64,000 nucleotides of DNA, taken from contig JAHHRY010000002.1 of NCBI GenBank assembly GCA_020025535.1, forward strand, positions 1 to 64,000, read 5' to 3'. Below the pieces are notes generated by a model. That model had not been told where the DNA came from, did not search any database, and saw nothing but the letters and a program-made list of their open reading frames with translations. Of the stretch, positions 52,719 to 61,429 are shown piece by piece. The translations under genes and the position numbers were made by a program. The DNA comes from Oscillospiraceae bacterium (lineage in GTDB: Bacteria; Bacillota; Clostridia; Oscillospirales; Oscillospiraceae). Position 1 is the first letter of the stretch, and each line of letters opens with the position of its first letter.

Positions 52719-53214
52719 GCCAATGTACGGATAGACTGCTTGATTTTGAGATAATCAGAGATTCCCCCTATTGCTGCAAGATGCTTCAGGGGTTTGGCAA
52801 CAGAGTGTGGAAGAAGGAATAATCTGCGAACTGATTGTCTTTGAAGATGTTGTGACAATTGTATTTCTCGCTGTTGGGATGACAAATGTTGTAGACGGAG
52901 ACAAATGTGCCTGTTCATGGACAACTATTATTGATTTGCAGTTATGGCTGGAGGTGATAAAATGCAAATGGTAAATCTGAGTGCTTTCTGTGGAGGTATA
53001 TCCCGTCAGATTATGGAAAAATCAGAAAAAGTATGGCAAAAATGCCGGGGAGTATCTGCAGCTGTCAGAAAAGTGCTTTTCCCTGCAGCTAACCATCGGT
53101 GCGGCGTCTGCTGTGGATTTAGGACCCGTTTGCAGCACCCGCACGCATGGGACGGGGCTTCATTCTGCACAGCGGGTACTGATTTAAATGCAATGGAAGG
53201 AGGAAAAAATCGGT
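52719..53214. other. Intergenic region, uncertain
   Basis: Two short overlapping frames (67 codons on +, 83 on -) cover 52673-52974 but neither has a ribosome site or recognisable motif. It may contain decayed coding sequence ahead of the lysis cassette. Confidence 0.4.
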
Positions 53215-53880
53215 ATGGTGAAGTTGTATAAACGCAATGTTCCCGTTAAGCTGTCCGAGCATTACAGCAGCAAAGATTTTGCCTGTGAATGCGGCTGCGG
53301 CGAAACGCCTGTCGATGATCGGCTGGTAGAGATTCTGGAGAAGATTGCTGCTCATTTCGGCGTTGTTCCGATTGTGACAAGCGGATACCGCTGTCTCAAA
53401 GAAAACGCCAGAACACCCCACGCAAATCCGAAATCCTATCATGTGGAGGGCATGGCGGCAGATATTGTTGTACCGGGTATTCATCCGCGAGCGGTTGCCA
53501 AGTATGCGGAAAGCATCGAAGTGAATGGAATCGGCCTGTATCTGTCTGCCAGCGGCGGCTACTTTACCCATCTGGACTCCCGGCCCAGAGAAAAGCGGCA
53601 GTACTGGAAAGGCCATGAGGGGATTCTGGTGCCCACTTTTGGCGGCCGTGAGATCAAATTCAGCCTTAATGTCCGCGTCCTCCAGTACGGGATGCAGGGC
53701 GATGACGTAAAGGCTCTGCAGTATGCCCTAGCGGGAAGAGGACTGTATGAATCCGGGTTTGACGGCCATTTTGGCCCCGGTACAAAGCGGGCTGTGATGG
53801 CATTCCAGAAGTCGGAAGGCCTGGACGTGGACGGTTCCTGCGGCCCTGCAACTCGCCGTAAGCTGCTGGGAGTGGAGTGA
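53215..53880 (+). CDS. Phage-type endolysin: M15 peptidase plus PG-binding domain
   Basis: 221 residues. An N-terminal M15-type D,D-/L,D-carboxypeptidase domain (about 10-135) with zinc-site motifs SYHVEGMAADI near 78-88 and THLDSR near 117-122, then a PG_binding_1 domain (about 155-220) with LQYALAGRGLY and FQKSEGLDVDGSCGPATRRKL. No signal peptide, so it needs a holin to reach the wall, as endolysins do. ATG 53215 follows GAAGGAGG. First of three genes of a lysis-cassette-like unit. Confidence 0.88.
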   Translation: MVKLYKRNVPVKLSEHYSSKDFACECGCGETPVDDRLVEILEKIAAHFGVVPIVTSGYRCLKENARTPHANPKSYHVEGMAADIVVPGIHPRAVAKYAESIEVNGIGLYLSASGGYFTHLDSRPREKRQYWKGHEGILVPTFGGREIKFSLNVRVLQYGMQGDDVKALQYALAGRGLYESGFDGHFGPGTKRAVMAFQKSEGLDVDGSCGPATRRKLLGVE

Positions 53881-53886
53881 GGTACC

Positions 53887-54192
53887 ATGGAAGTGCTGAA
53901 GACAATTGCGGGACACGCAGCAGACCTGTGTGCCATCATTACACTGGTTACTCTTTTTGTTAAGCCTGTACGAAACTGGCTGTTTGGTGCGGAAAAAGCA
54001 AGGGAAGGGCAGAGGTGTTTGCTCCGCAGCGAGATCGTTAAAATTTACTACCGGAACCAAAAGGACAAGTGCTTGCAGGAGTACGAATACAAGAACATGA
54101 CTCAGTGCTACAAGGCATACAAAAGCCTTGGGGGCAATTCGTTCATTGATCACATCTACAATGAGATGCAGGAGTGGACAGTCACATATTAG
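53887..54192 (+). CDS. Small membrane protein in lysis cassette
   Basis: 101 residues: an N-terminal hydrophobic segment (about residues 7-32) followed by a basic, Tyr/Lys-rich soluble tail. Similar small genes accompany endolysins in Clostridia prophages, but I cannot name the family. It lies 6 bp after the endolysin and 11 bp before a second small membrane protein. Confidence 0.65.
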   Translation: MEVLKTIAGHAADLCAIITLVTLFVKPVRNWLFGAEKAREGQRCLLRSEIVKIYYRNQKDKCLQEYEYKNMTQCYKAYKSLGGNSFIDHIYNEMQEWTVTY

Positions 54193-54203
54193 GAGGAAAT
54201 ACT

Positions 54204-54404
54204 ATGAAAAACAAGCTTGCAAAGCTGATTGACGTGAAGTCCATTATGACTCTGCTTCTGACGATAGTGTTCTGTGTGCTGGCACTTCTGGGAATCATTT
54301 CCGGCACGGAATTTCTCACGATTTTCACAGTGGTGGTAGGCTTCTATTTTGGCACTCAGAGTGAAAAAAAGACTTCTGAAACCGACCGACCGGACAATCC
54401 GTAA
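54204..54404 (+). CDS. Holin-like small membrane protein
   Basis: 66 residues with two close hydrophobic segments (about 13-32 and 37-51) and a short charged C-terminus (SEKKTSETDRPDNP), a size and layout fitting a phage holin. ATG 54204 follows AGGAGGAAATACT. Forms the cassette with the endolysin and the 101-residue protein. Confidence 0.68.
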   Translation: MKNKLAKLIDVKSIMTLLLTIVFCVLALLGIISGTEFLTIFTVVVGFYFGTQSEKKTSETDRPDNP

Positions 54405-54423
54405 AACGAAACAGGAAGCAGCG

Positions 54424-54458
54424 AAGCCGCGGAATTTCATTCCGCGGCTTTGTTTTTT
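54424..54458 (+). terminator. Terminator of the lysis cassette
   Basis: AAGCCGCGGAAT / ATTCCGCGGCTT stem and T6. Confidence 0.92.
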
Positions 54459-54616
54459 ATGTTCCGGAGAGTGACAGTGGAAAGACAATCCCACGAAAGC
54501 CGCCGGAGAGAATATGGCCGCTATTTTTCATTTGAGTAAAATGACATAGAAACGATGATTCCTGCAAAGAAAATGCACCAAAATATATGAAAAACACCGG
54601 TAATTCTGTGCCATAC

Positions 54617-54644
54617 TTGACTTTTCTTAATTCGGGAAGATAAT
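54617..54644 (+). promoter_or_regulatory. Probable promoter of the MATE gene
   Basis: TTGACT, 16 bp, GATAAT; a TATAAT a few bases on is too far from this -35. Confidence 0.5.
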
Positions 54645-54684
54645 GATATAATACAGAAATCGATGCATGAAAGGATGCGGTGTT

Positions 54685-56055
54685 GTGAATTCAAATCGCA
54701 ATTCCCTTACAGAGGGAAGTATTTGGAAAGCGTTACTGCTGTTTGCACTTCCGGTTTTCTGGGGAAATGTATTTCAGCAGCTTTATAATACAATCGACTC
54801 TTTAATTGTGGGTCAGTTTTTAGGTGATCAGGCTTTGGCTGCGGTCAGCTCGTCCGGCAACCTGATTTTTATGTTTGTCGGATTTTTTAATGGTATCGCC
54901 ATGGGTGCCGGTGTGATGATTGCCAGATACTTCGGCGCAAAAGACTACGACGAAATGGATCGGGCCATTCATACGGATGTGGCATTTGGTCTGATTACCG
55001 GCGGAATCCTGACGATTCTTGGCGTTACTCTGACACCGGTTATTTTGGTATGGATGGGAACTCCCGCTCAAGTTATGCAGGAATCCGTTCAGTATTTCCG
55101 CTTCTATTTCTTCGGCGCCATCTTTACGGTCATGTACAACATTTTTGTCGGCATTCTTCACGCTATGGGTGACAGCAAACACCCGCTGTATTATTTGATC
55201 TTTTCTTCCATTGTCAATGTGGCGCTGGATTTGGTTTTTGTGGGCGTGTTTAAAATGGGTGTCGGTTCGGCTGCTCTGGCAACTACAATTTCGCAGGGCA
55301 TCAGTGCAATCCTGTGCTGCATCCAGATGATTCGGATGAAGGGACCCGGCAAGCTGATACTGAAAAATATTCGCATCCACCTTCCCAGTCTGAAGGGCAT
55401 TGTCCGCTATGGTCTGCCGGCAGGCATCCAGAACTCTGTGATTGGTCTTGCCAATGTGGTGGTGCAGTCCAACATCAATGCCTTTGGCACGGCCGCTATG
55501 GCCGGATGCGGCGCGTATTCTAAGATCGAAGGTTTTGCCTTCCTTCCCATTACCTGCTTTGCACAGGCGCTTGCGACCTTTGTGGGGCAGAATCTCGGCG
55601 CTTGCAAGTATGACCGCGTGAAGAAGGGCTCTGTGTTCGGTGCCGTCTGTTCGGTTGTGACTGCGGAGATTGTGGGTGTCTTTACTTATTTCCTGGCGCC
55701 TCAGCTGATTTCTCTGTTTAACAGCAGCCCGGATGTTGTGGAATTAGGCGTCCGCCACTGCAGAACCATCAGCCTGTTTTTCTTCCTGCTGGCGTTTTCA
55801 CACTGTGCGGCCGGTATTCTGCGCGGTGCGGGCAAAGCATTCGTTCCCATGGTTACAATGCTGGTTTGCTGGTGCCTGATTCGCGTTTCCTATATCACCA
55901 TTGCGGTAAAGATTGTACCGCAGCTGGAAACTGTCTCCTGGGCGTATCCGATCACATGGACCTGCAGCAGTGTGGTTTTCGTGATCTATCTGCTGAAAGG
56001 AAACTGGCTGTATTACTTTGAACAGTCCGGTCAGGCTGCCGAGGCGAAAAACTGA
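54685..56055 (+). CDS. MATE-family efflux transporter
   Basis: 456 residues, twelve predicted transmembrane helices in two halves. Recognisable MATE sequences: FALPVFWGNVFQQLYNTIDS near 19-38, GAGVMIARYFGAKD, and in the second half a matching YGLPAGIQNSVIGLANVVVQ. Exports cationic or toxic compounds using an ion gradient. GTG 54685 is preferred because AAAGGA lies 9 nt upstream; an upstream ATG overlaps that site. Confidence 0.92.
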   Translation: MNSNRNSLTEGSIWKALLLFALPVFWGNVFQQLYNTIDSLIVGQFLGDQALAAVSSSGNLIFMFVGFFNGIAMGAGVMIARYFGAKDYDEMDRAIHTDVAFGLITGGILTILGVTLTPVILVWMGTPAQVMQESVQYFRFYFFGAIFTVMYNIFVGILHAMGDSKHPLYYLIFSSIVNVALDLVFVGVFKMGVGSAALATTISQGISAILCCIQMIRMKGPGKLILKNIRIHLPSLKGIVRYGLPAGIQNSVIGLANVVVQSNINAFGTAAMAGCGAYSKIEGFAFLPITCFAQALATFVGQNLGACKYDRVKKGSVFGAVCSVVTAEIVGVFTYFLAPQLISLFNSSPDVVELGVRHCRTISLFFFLLAFSHCAAGILRGAGKAFVPMVTMLVCWCLIRVSYITIAVKIVPQLETVSWAYPITWTCSSVVFVIYLLKGNWLYYFEQSGQAAEAKN

Positions 56056-56094
56056 CAGAAGGCGTTAATTCACAGTCTGTTCTGGAGGGAAAAC

Positions 56095-56655
56095 ATGGAG
56101 TGGATGGATCACAAGTGCCGATGCCTTTGGGCGAGACCGGGGAATCCTCGCTACATCCAGTATCACGACAGTGAGTGGGGAATCCCGGTTTATGAAGATC
56201 ACAAATTGTTTGAGATGCTTGTTCTGGAATCATTTCAGGCGGGCCTCTCCTGGGAATGCGTCCTTGATAAACGGGATGCCTTCCGCGCAGCATTTGATAA
56301 CTTTGAACTGAATAAGGTTTGCGAATATGATGATGAGAAAACAGCTCAGCTGCTGAGCAATCCTGCCATCATACGCAACCGGCTGAAAGTCAGGGCGGCC
56401 GTGGGCAATGCGAAGGTATTTCGGAAGATACAGGAAGAATTTGGAACCTTTTCCCGGTATCTCTGGGGCTGGACCGGCGGCAAGGTCGTGTATGAAAAGG
56501 GCATGACCCGTTCGGATTTATCTGATCGTATTTCGCAGGATCTTAAAAAACGTGGTATGACATTTGTTGGCAGTACCACGATATATGCCTATTTGCAGGC
56601 TGTGGGCGTAGTTTATTCCCATGATAAAGGCTGCTTTTTGGAGCATAAGGATTAA
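56095..56655 (+). CDS. tag: DNA-3-methyladenine glycosylase I
   Basis: 186 residues. Base-excision enzyme removing 3-methyladenine. Tag family features: CRCLWARPGNPRYIQYHDSEWG at the start with the zinc-binding Cys, LFEMLVLESFQAGLSW near 39-54 with the catalytic Glu, and the C-terminal MTFVGSTTIYAYLQAVGVVYSH with the His ligand region. GGAGGG precedes ATG. It could be co-transcribed with the MATE gene 39 bp upstream. Confidence 0.95.
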   Translation: MEWMDHKCRCLWARPGNPRYIQYHDSEWGIPVYEDHKLFEMLVLESFQAGLSWECVLDKRDAFRAAFDNFELNKVCEYDDEKTAQLLSNPAIIRNRLKVRAAVGNAKVFRKIQEEFGTFSRYLWGWTGGKVVYEKGMTRSDLSDRISQDLKKRGMTFVGSTTIYAYLQAVGVVYSHDKGCFLEHKD

Positions 56656-56660
56656 ATTGA

Positions 56661-56697
56661 AACAGGGTGGATCTTTTAAGGTTTGCCCTGTTTTTTG
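56661..56697 (+). terminator. Terminator after tag
   Basis: AACAGGG / CCCTGTT stem around a longer loop, then T6. Confidence 0.65.
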
Positions 56698-56897
56698 GGG
56701 TCAAACACCCCGTATTAAGTGCTGAAGAAAAGGAACCGGTATGCGAATCCTTCCCCGCTTTCAGAAGATATAAGGGATTTCCTGCTATGCTTAATAAATC
56801 TTAAGGTTCCATACAGAGTCAATGAATATTGAAATGCTATATTGAAGCAGCATAACTGGTAGTATGCAAATCAAGTCCCGAATGGAGTTCCCGGAAT

Positions 56898-58412
56898 ATG
56901 ATTAAAAATGTACTGGAGTATCTGGAAAACACTGCCCAAAGATCTTGTGCGGCAGCTGTAATAGACGAAAACGGAATGTGCAGTTATGCTGATTTGCTGC
57001 AGAGCAGCAAGAAAATCGGCAGTGCACTTGCCGCTAAAACCGAATGCAATCAGCCTGTTGCTGTCTTGATGGAAAAGGGCATCCATACACTGAGTGCTTT
57101 TTTCGGAATCGTATATGCAGGCTGTTATTATACATTGCTGAATCCCGATTTGCCGTCTGCAAGACTTATGCATGTTCAGAATGTCCTGCAGGCAGAGTAT
57201 GTGATTACCGATGATGCCCATTTGCAAATGGCTAGGGAAATCTTCCCGGAAGAGAGCATTTTGCTGCTGGATAATTTGAAACAATCCGAGATAAACCAAA
57301 GTGCTTTGGATTTTGTACGGGATACCATGATCGACACCGATCCGCTTTATGTGAATTTCACCTCCGGTTCCACGGGCGTGCCCAAAGGCGTGGTCATCGG
57401 GCACCGTTCGGTGATTGATTTTATTGAGATATTTACGGAGATCTTCCATATTACCGGTGAGGACGTAATCGGAAACCAGGCCCCGTTTGATTTTGATGTG
57501 TCTGTGAAGGATATCTATTCCGCCATTAAAACGGGAGCTTCGCTGGTTATGATTCCGAAACGCCTGTTCTCACAGCCGGTGGATCTGCTGGATTTCATCT
57601 GCGATCATAACGTAACCACTATGATTTGGGCGGTGTCCGCACTCTGTCTGATCAGCACGTTCCACGGTCTTGATTATAAGACGCCTCATACGGTGAATAA
57701 GATCCTTTTCAGCGGTGAGGTAATGCCGATGAAACACCTGAATGCCTGGATGACCCATTTGCCGGATGCCGAATTTGTGAATCTGTATGGTCCCACGGAA
57801 ATCACCTGCAACTGTACTTATCACCGGATCGACCGTTCCAGAAATTACGACGGCGGAATCCCAATCGGCAAGGCTTTTCCCAATGAGCGGGTGTTCCTTC
57901 TGGACGAGCATGACTGCATTGTCCGGGAGAAGGGCGTCTCCGGCGAGATCTGCGTCAGCGGTACGGCGGTGGGACTGGGATATTTCCGTGCGTCGGCCCA
58001 GACAATGGAGAAGTTCCCGCAGAATCCCGTTAACGGCTGCTATCATGAACGGATTTACCGCACCGGAGACCTGGCCTGCTATGATGAGCAAGGCAATCTT
58101 CGGTTCCTAGGCCGTAAGGATTTCCAGATCAAGTACATGGGGCATCGGATCGAGCTGGAAGAAATCGAAAAAGCAATTGCTGAGATGGAAGGCGTCGAGC
58201 GTGCCTGCTGCGTGTTTGACGAAGAAAAGAGCAAGCTGTATGGCTACTATGTAGGCACTTCCAACGGTAAGGAATTGCGTAGAAAACTGTCTGAATCGCT
58301 GCCAATTTTCATGGTGCCCAGTCGGCTGATGCAGGTAGAGCGGATGCCCTTAAGTAAAAACGGAAAAATTGACAGAAAGGCACTGCTGGCGGAAGGAAAC
58401 AGGAAAAGATGA
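56898..58412 (+). CDS. DltA-like aminoacyl-carrier-protein ligase, altered pocket
   Basis: 504 residues. Adenylation-domain ligase that activates an amino acid with ATP and loads it onto a carrier protein. Family motifs: P-loop TSGSTGVPKG at 155-164, NQAPFDFDVSVKD at 193-205, YGPTE at 297-301, the RTGD motif near 390, and PLSKNGKIDRKAL near the C-terminus with the catalytic Lys. The substrate pocket differs from DltA: Lys204 replaces the Met of DltA's SVMD, and Ser272 (LFSGE) replaces the Cys of LFCGE that is linked to D-Ala selection. A Lys at this position occurs in the glutamate code of NRPS adenylation domains. First of five tightly packed genes with decarboxylase, carrier, MBOAT and SGNH proteins. 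Confidence 0.87.
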   Translation: MIKNVLEYLENTAQRSCAAAVIDENGMCSYADLLQSSKKIGSALAAKTECNQPVAVLMEKGIHTLSAFFGIVYAGCYYTLLNPDLPSARLMHVQNVLQAEYVITDDAHLQMAREIFPEESILLLDNLKQSEINQSALDFVRDTMIDTDPLYVNFTSGSTGVPKGVVIGHRSVIDFIEIFTEIFHITGEDVIGNQAPFDFDVSVKDIYSAIKTGASLVMIPKRLFSQPVDLLDFICDHNVTTMIWAVSALCLISTFHGLDYKTPHTVNKILFSGEVMPMKHLNAWMTHLPDAEFVNLYGPTEITCNCTYHRIDRSRNYDGGIPIGKAFPNERVFLLDEHDCIVREKGVSGEICVSGTAVGLGYFRASAQTMEKFPQNPVNGCYHERIYRTGDLACYDEQGNLRFLGRKDFQIKYMGHRIELEEIEKAIAEMEGVERACCVFDEEKSKLYGYYVGTSNGKELRRKLSESLPIFMVPSRLMQVERMPLSKNGKIDRKALLAEGNRKR

Positions 58413-59587
58413 ATTACCAAGAAATAGAAAGACTCACAACACAATACGCAACGCCCATGTATGTCTTTGACATTGGTGTGCTGCGAGATAGAATCCGGCA
58501 ATTAAATGAGATGCTGCCGGAAAATGTAGGCCTGTGCTACGCAATCAAGGCAAACACGTTTATTCTGAAAGAAATTGCCGATTGCCTGGATCGTTTTGAG
58601 GTATGCTCTCCCGGCGAGGGATATATCTGCGAGCGCTTGAATATGCCTATGGAGAAATTGGTGATTTCCGGCGTATACAAGACACCGGAATATATCGAGC
58701 ACTTGATCTGCAATCATCCGAATGTAGGTATTTACACCGTGGAATCCATGGAACAGTTCTGCCTGCTTAAGAAGTTGTCCGCAAAATACCATGTAAGACT
58801 TTCCGTGCTTTTGCGGCTTACCAGCGGAAATCAGTTCGGACTGGAAGAAGACGAAATTTTCAGGATTATCAGCACGGAACGGGAAACCTTTGATATCAGA
58901 GGCATTCAGTATTTTTCAGGTACGCAGAAGAACTCCGTGAAGCGTCTGAAACGGGAAATTGATTATCTGGATGGCTTTTTGCAGACACTGCAGCAGGAGT
59001 ATCACTTTGCAGCCGAAGAACTGGAGTACGGCCCTGGCTTGCCCGTTGCCTATTTTGAAGCGGAAGAGTTTGACGAAGCGGCACATCTTGCAGAATTGTC
59101 CCAATTACTTACCGGAATGCAGTATCAGGCAAAAGTGACGCTGGAGCTTGGAAGAAGCATCGCTGCCAGCTGCGGTACTTATCTGAGCAGGGTAGTGGAC
59201 GCCAAGACCAATAAGAAACAGAATTATGCCATTCTGGATGGCGGCATTCATCATCTGGTTTACTATGGTCAGACAATGGCCATGAAAATTCCCATGCATC
59301 AGGTATTCCCTCCGAGAGAGGGCGAAGAAAAAAACTGGAATCTTTGTGGTTCTCTTTGCACCATCAACGATATTCTGGTAAAACAGCTTCCCGTAACCGA
59401 TCTGAAGATCGGGGATGTGTTTGCGTTCCATAATACCGGTGCGTATTGCATGACAGAGGGTATCTCTCTGTTTTTGAGTCGTGATCTTCCGCAGGTTGTG
59501 CTGCTGAAAGAAAACGGAGAAACCGTTCTCGCAAGAAGCGCAGTCGCTACGGATCCAATCAATACACCAAATTACGAAAGGATATAA
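58409..59587 (+). CDS. PLP fold-III decarboxylase (DAPDC/BtrK-like)
   Basis: 392 residues. An alanine-racemase/ornithine-decarboxylase fold: Schiff-base Lys47 in CYAIKAN, phosphate-binding ELGRSIAASCG near 249-259, and the partner-subunit motif CGSLCTINDIL near 313-323 with Cys317 and Asp321, followed by Tyr346 in NTGAY. The length fits group IV decarboxylases such as diaminopimelate decarboxylase. Overlap by 4 bp with the ligase gene and its place just before the carrier gene recall BtrK, which decarboxylates carrier-bound glutamate in butirosin synthesis. A free amino-acid decarboxylase or racemase cannot be excluded. Confidence 0.85.
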   Translation: MNYQEIERLTTQYATPMYVFDIGVLRDRIRQLNEMLPENVGLCYAIKANTFILKEIADCLDRFEVCSPGEGYICERLNMPMEKLVISGVYKTPEYIEHLICNHPNVGIYTVESMEQFCLLKKLSAKYHVRLSVLLRLTSGNQFGLEEDEIFRIISTERETFDIRGIQYFSGTQKNSVKRLKREIDYLDGFLQTLQQEYHFAAEELEYGPGLPVAYFEAEEFDEAAHLAELSQLLTGMQYQAKVTLELGRSIAASCGTYLSRVVDAKTNKKQNYAILDGGIHHLVYYGQTMAMKIPMHQVFPPREGEEKNWNLCGSLCTINDILVKQLPVTDLKIGDVFAFHNTGAYCMTEGISLFLSRDLPQVVLLKENGETVLARSAVATDPINTPNYERI

Positions 59588-59593
59588 TTTACG

Positions 59594-59824
59594 ATGGACG
59601 AACTGATTGAAATTCTGGAGGAAATCCAGCCGGATGTAGACTACAAAACCTGCCATAACCTGATTGACGGTCATTATCTGGATTCTCTTTCCATTCTGTC
59701 ACTGGTGGCAGAACTGGAAGATGCTTTTGACATTACTATTCCCACGGTGGAGATCATTCCTGCCAATTTTAACTCCGCTGAGGACATCTGGACTATGATC
59801 GTCCGTCTTCAGGAGGAAGATTAA
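59594..59824 (+). CDS. Acyl/aminoacyl carrier protein
   Basis: 76 residues, acidic four-helix carrier. The phosphopantetheine attachment site is Ser31 in YLDSLSI. It sits between the decarboxylase and the MBOAT gene (2 bp gap), in the place DltC has in dlt operons. It should carry the residue loaded by the upstream ligase. Confidence 0.92.
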   Translation: MDELIEILEEIQPDVDYKTCHNLIDGHYLDSLSILSLVAELEDAFDITIPTVEIIPANFNSAEDIWTMIVRLQEED

Positions 59825-59826
59825 GC

Positions 59827-61419
59827 ATGCAGTCATACTGTTCCCTGATTTATCTGGGGATATTTTTGCCGGCGGTCATGCTTGTATATAGTCTGATGCC
59901 CCAGAAACATCGGAGGAAAGTGCTGCTTCTGGCCAGCTATGTATTTTTTTGGCTGGTCAGCGGCAAACTGCTGGTTTACCTGTTGATGTCCACGCTGTCC
60001 ATTCACCATTTTGGATTATGGATGGCATCGATTATCAATGAAAAAAAGAGTGTACTGGCGCAGGCTGAAAAAAGCGAAAAAAAGGAAATTAAAGCCAGAT
60101 ATCAGCGCCAGCTGCGCGGCGTCGTTACCTTTGCCGTTTTGCTGCATGTGGGTGTTTTGGTGGTTTTAAAATATTCCGCTTTTTTAGGCACCAATTTCAA
60201 CCTGCTGCTCTCGGCATTGAAGGCACCGTTTTCCATCCCGATTCCGACTTTCCTGCTGCCAATCGGTATTTCCTTCTACACAATGCAGGCACTGTCTTAC
60301 CTGTTTGATGTATACCGGGAGACGATCAAGGCGGACCGTAATCTGGAACGTCTGGCCCTGTACATGAGCTTCTTCCCGCAGATCATGGAAGGCCCTATCT
60401 GTCGCTATTCTCAAACAGCCATGCAGCTTTGGGAATGCCAAAAGATCACATACAGCAACATGACCATGGGTATGCAGCGTATACTGATGGGTGTGATGAA
60501 GAAAATGGTCATTGCAGACCGGCTGAATATCCTGATCAAAGTGGTGTTCTCCGGATACGACAAGTATGACGGCAGCGTTATGCTGATTGCTATGGTCTGC
60601 TACACTTGTCAGCTTTACATGGATTTCTCCGGCGCTATGGATGTGGTCATCGGTACGGGCGAAATCTTCGGAATCAAGATGCCGGAAAATTTCCGCCAGC
60701 CCTTCTTTTCCAGAACGATTTCGGAATTCTGGACCAGATGGCATATTTCGCTGGGTGCCTGGTTCCGGGACTATGTGTTTTATCCTCTGTCCATGTCCAA
60801 GCCGCTGAAAAATCTGACGATTGCATCCAGAAAACATCTGGGCAACCACTTCGGCCCTCTGGTTTCCGGCTCGATTGCTTTGTTCACCGTATGGCTTTTC
60901 AATGGCCTGTGGCACGGCTCCGGCTGGCAGTACATATTCTTTGGTATGTATCATTTTGTCCTGATTTTGCTGGGCAGCATTGTGGAGCCTTTTGTGAAAA
61001 AGGGGACGGAGAAGCTGCATATCAACCGGGGCGGCTGGCCCTATAAAGGAATGCAGATTTTTCGTACCGTGTGTCTTGTGAATATCGGCGAGCTGTTTTT
61101 CCGCGCAAACGGTCTGTCTGCGGGAATTGCCATGTTTAAAAATATGGTAACCAATTTCACTTTTGCATCCTTTCGGGACAACAGCTTTTATAAACTTGGC
61201 ATGGACAGATACGATGTGATCATCACGATTGTGGCAGTTGCCATTGTGCTTTTCGTGAGCATTCAGAATGAGCGGGGAATTTCCGTAAGAAAGAGTCTCG
61301 CCCAAAAGAATGTCGTTGTTCGATGGGCCGTCATTTATGCTCTGATTTTCTTTATCATCATTTATGGTGCCTATGGTGCCGGATACGTGCCGCTTGACCC
61401 CATTTACGCAAATTTCTAA
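59827..61419 (+). CDS. MBOAT acyltransferase (DltB/AlgI-like)
   Basis: 530 residues with ten or more membrane helices. Catalytic landmarks: FWTRWHISLGAWFRDYVFYP with His306, and FNGLWHGSGW with the conserved membrane His363. DltB and AlgI types use these to pass an acyl group from a carrier to an extracellular acceptor. AGGAGG lies in the carrier gene end. It is somewhat longer than typical DltB (about 400) and closer in size to the alginate O-acetylation group. Confidence 0.92.
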   Translation: MQSYCSLIYLGIFLPAVMLVYSLMPQKHRRKVLLLASYVFFWLVSGKLLVYLLMSTLSIHHFGLWMASIINEKKSVLAQAEKSEKKEIKARYQRQLRGVVTFAVLLHVGVLVVLKYSAFLGTNFNLLLSALKAPFSIPIPTFLLPIGISFYTMQALSYLFDVYRETIKADRNLERLALYMSFFPQIMEGPICRYSQTAMQLWECQKITYSNMTMGMQRILMGVMKKMVIADRLNILIKVVFSGYDKYDGSVMLIAMVCYTCQLYMDFSGAMDVVIGTGEIFGIKMPENFRQPFFSRTISEFWTRWHISLGAWFRDYVFYPLSMSKPLKNLTIASRKHLGNHFGPLVSGSIALFTVWLFNGLWHGSGWQYIFFGMYHFVLILLGSIVEPFVKKGTEKLHINRGGWPYKGMQIFRTVCLVNIGELFFRANGLSAGIAMFKNMVTNFTFASFRDNSFYKLGMDRYDVIITIVAVAIVLFVSIQNERGISVRKSLAQKNVVVRWAVIYALIFFIIIYGAYGAGYVPLDPIYANF

Positions 61420-61429
61420 GGAGAAAAAC

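Noticed and set aside
52673..52974. Overlapping 83-codon (-) and 67-codon (+) frames
   Set aside because: No ribosome site, motif or operon context for either; the first overlaps a terminator stem.
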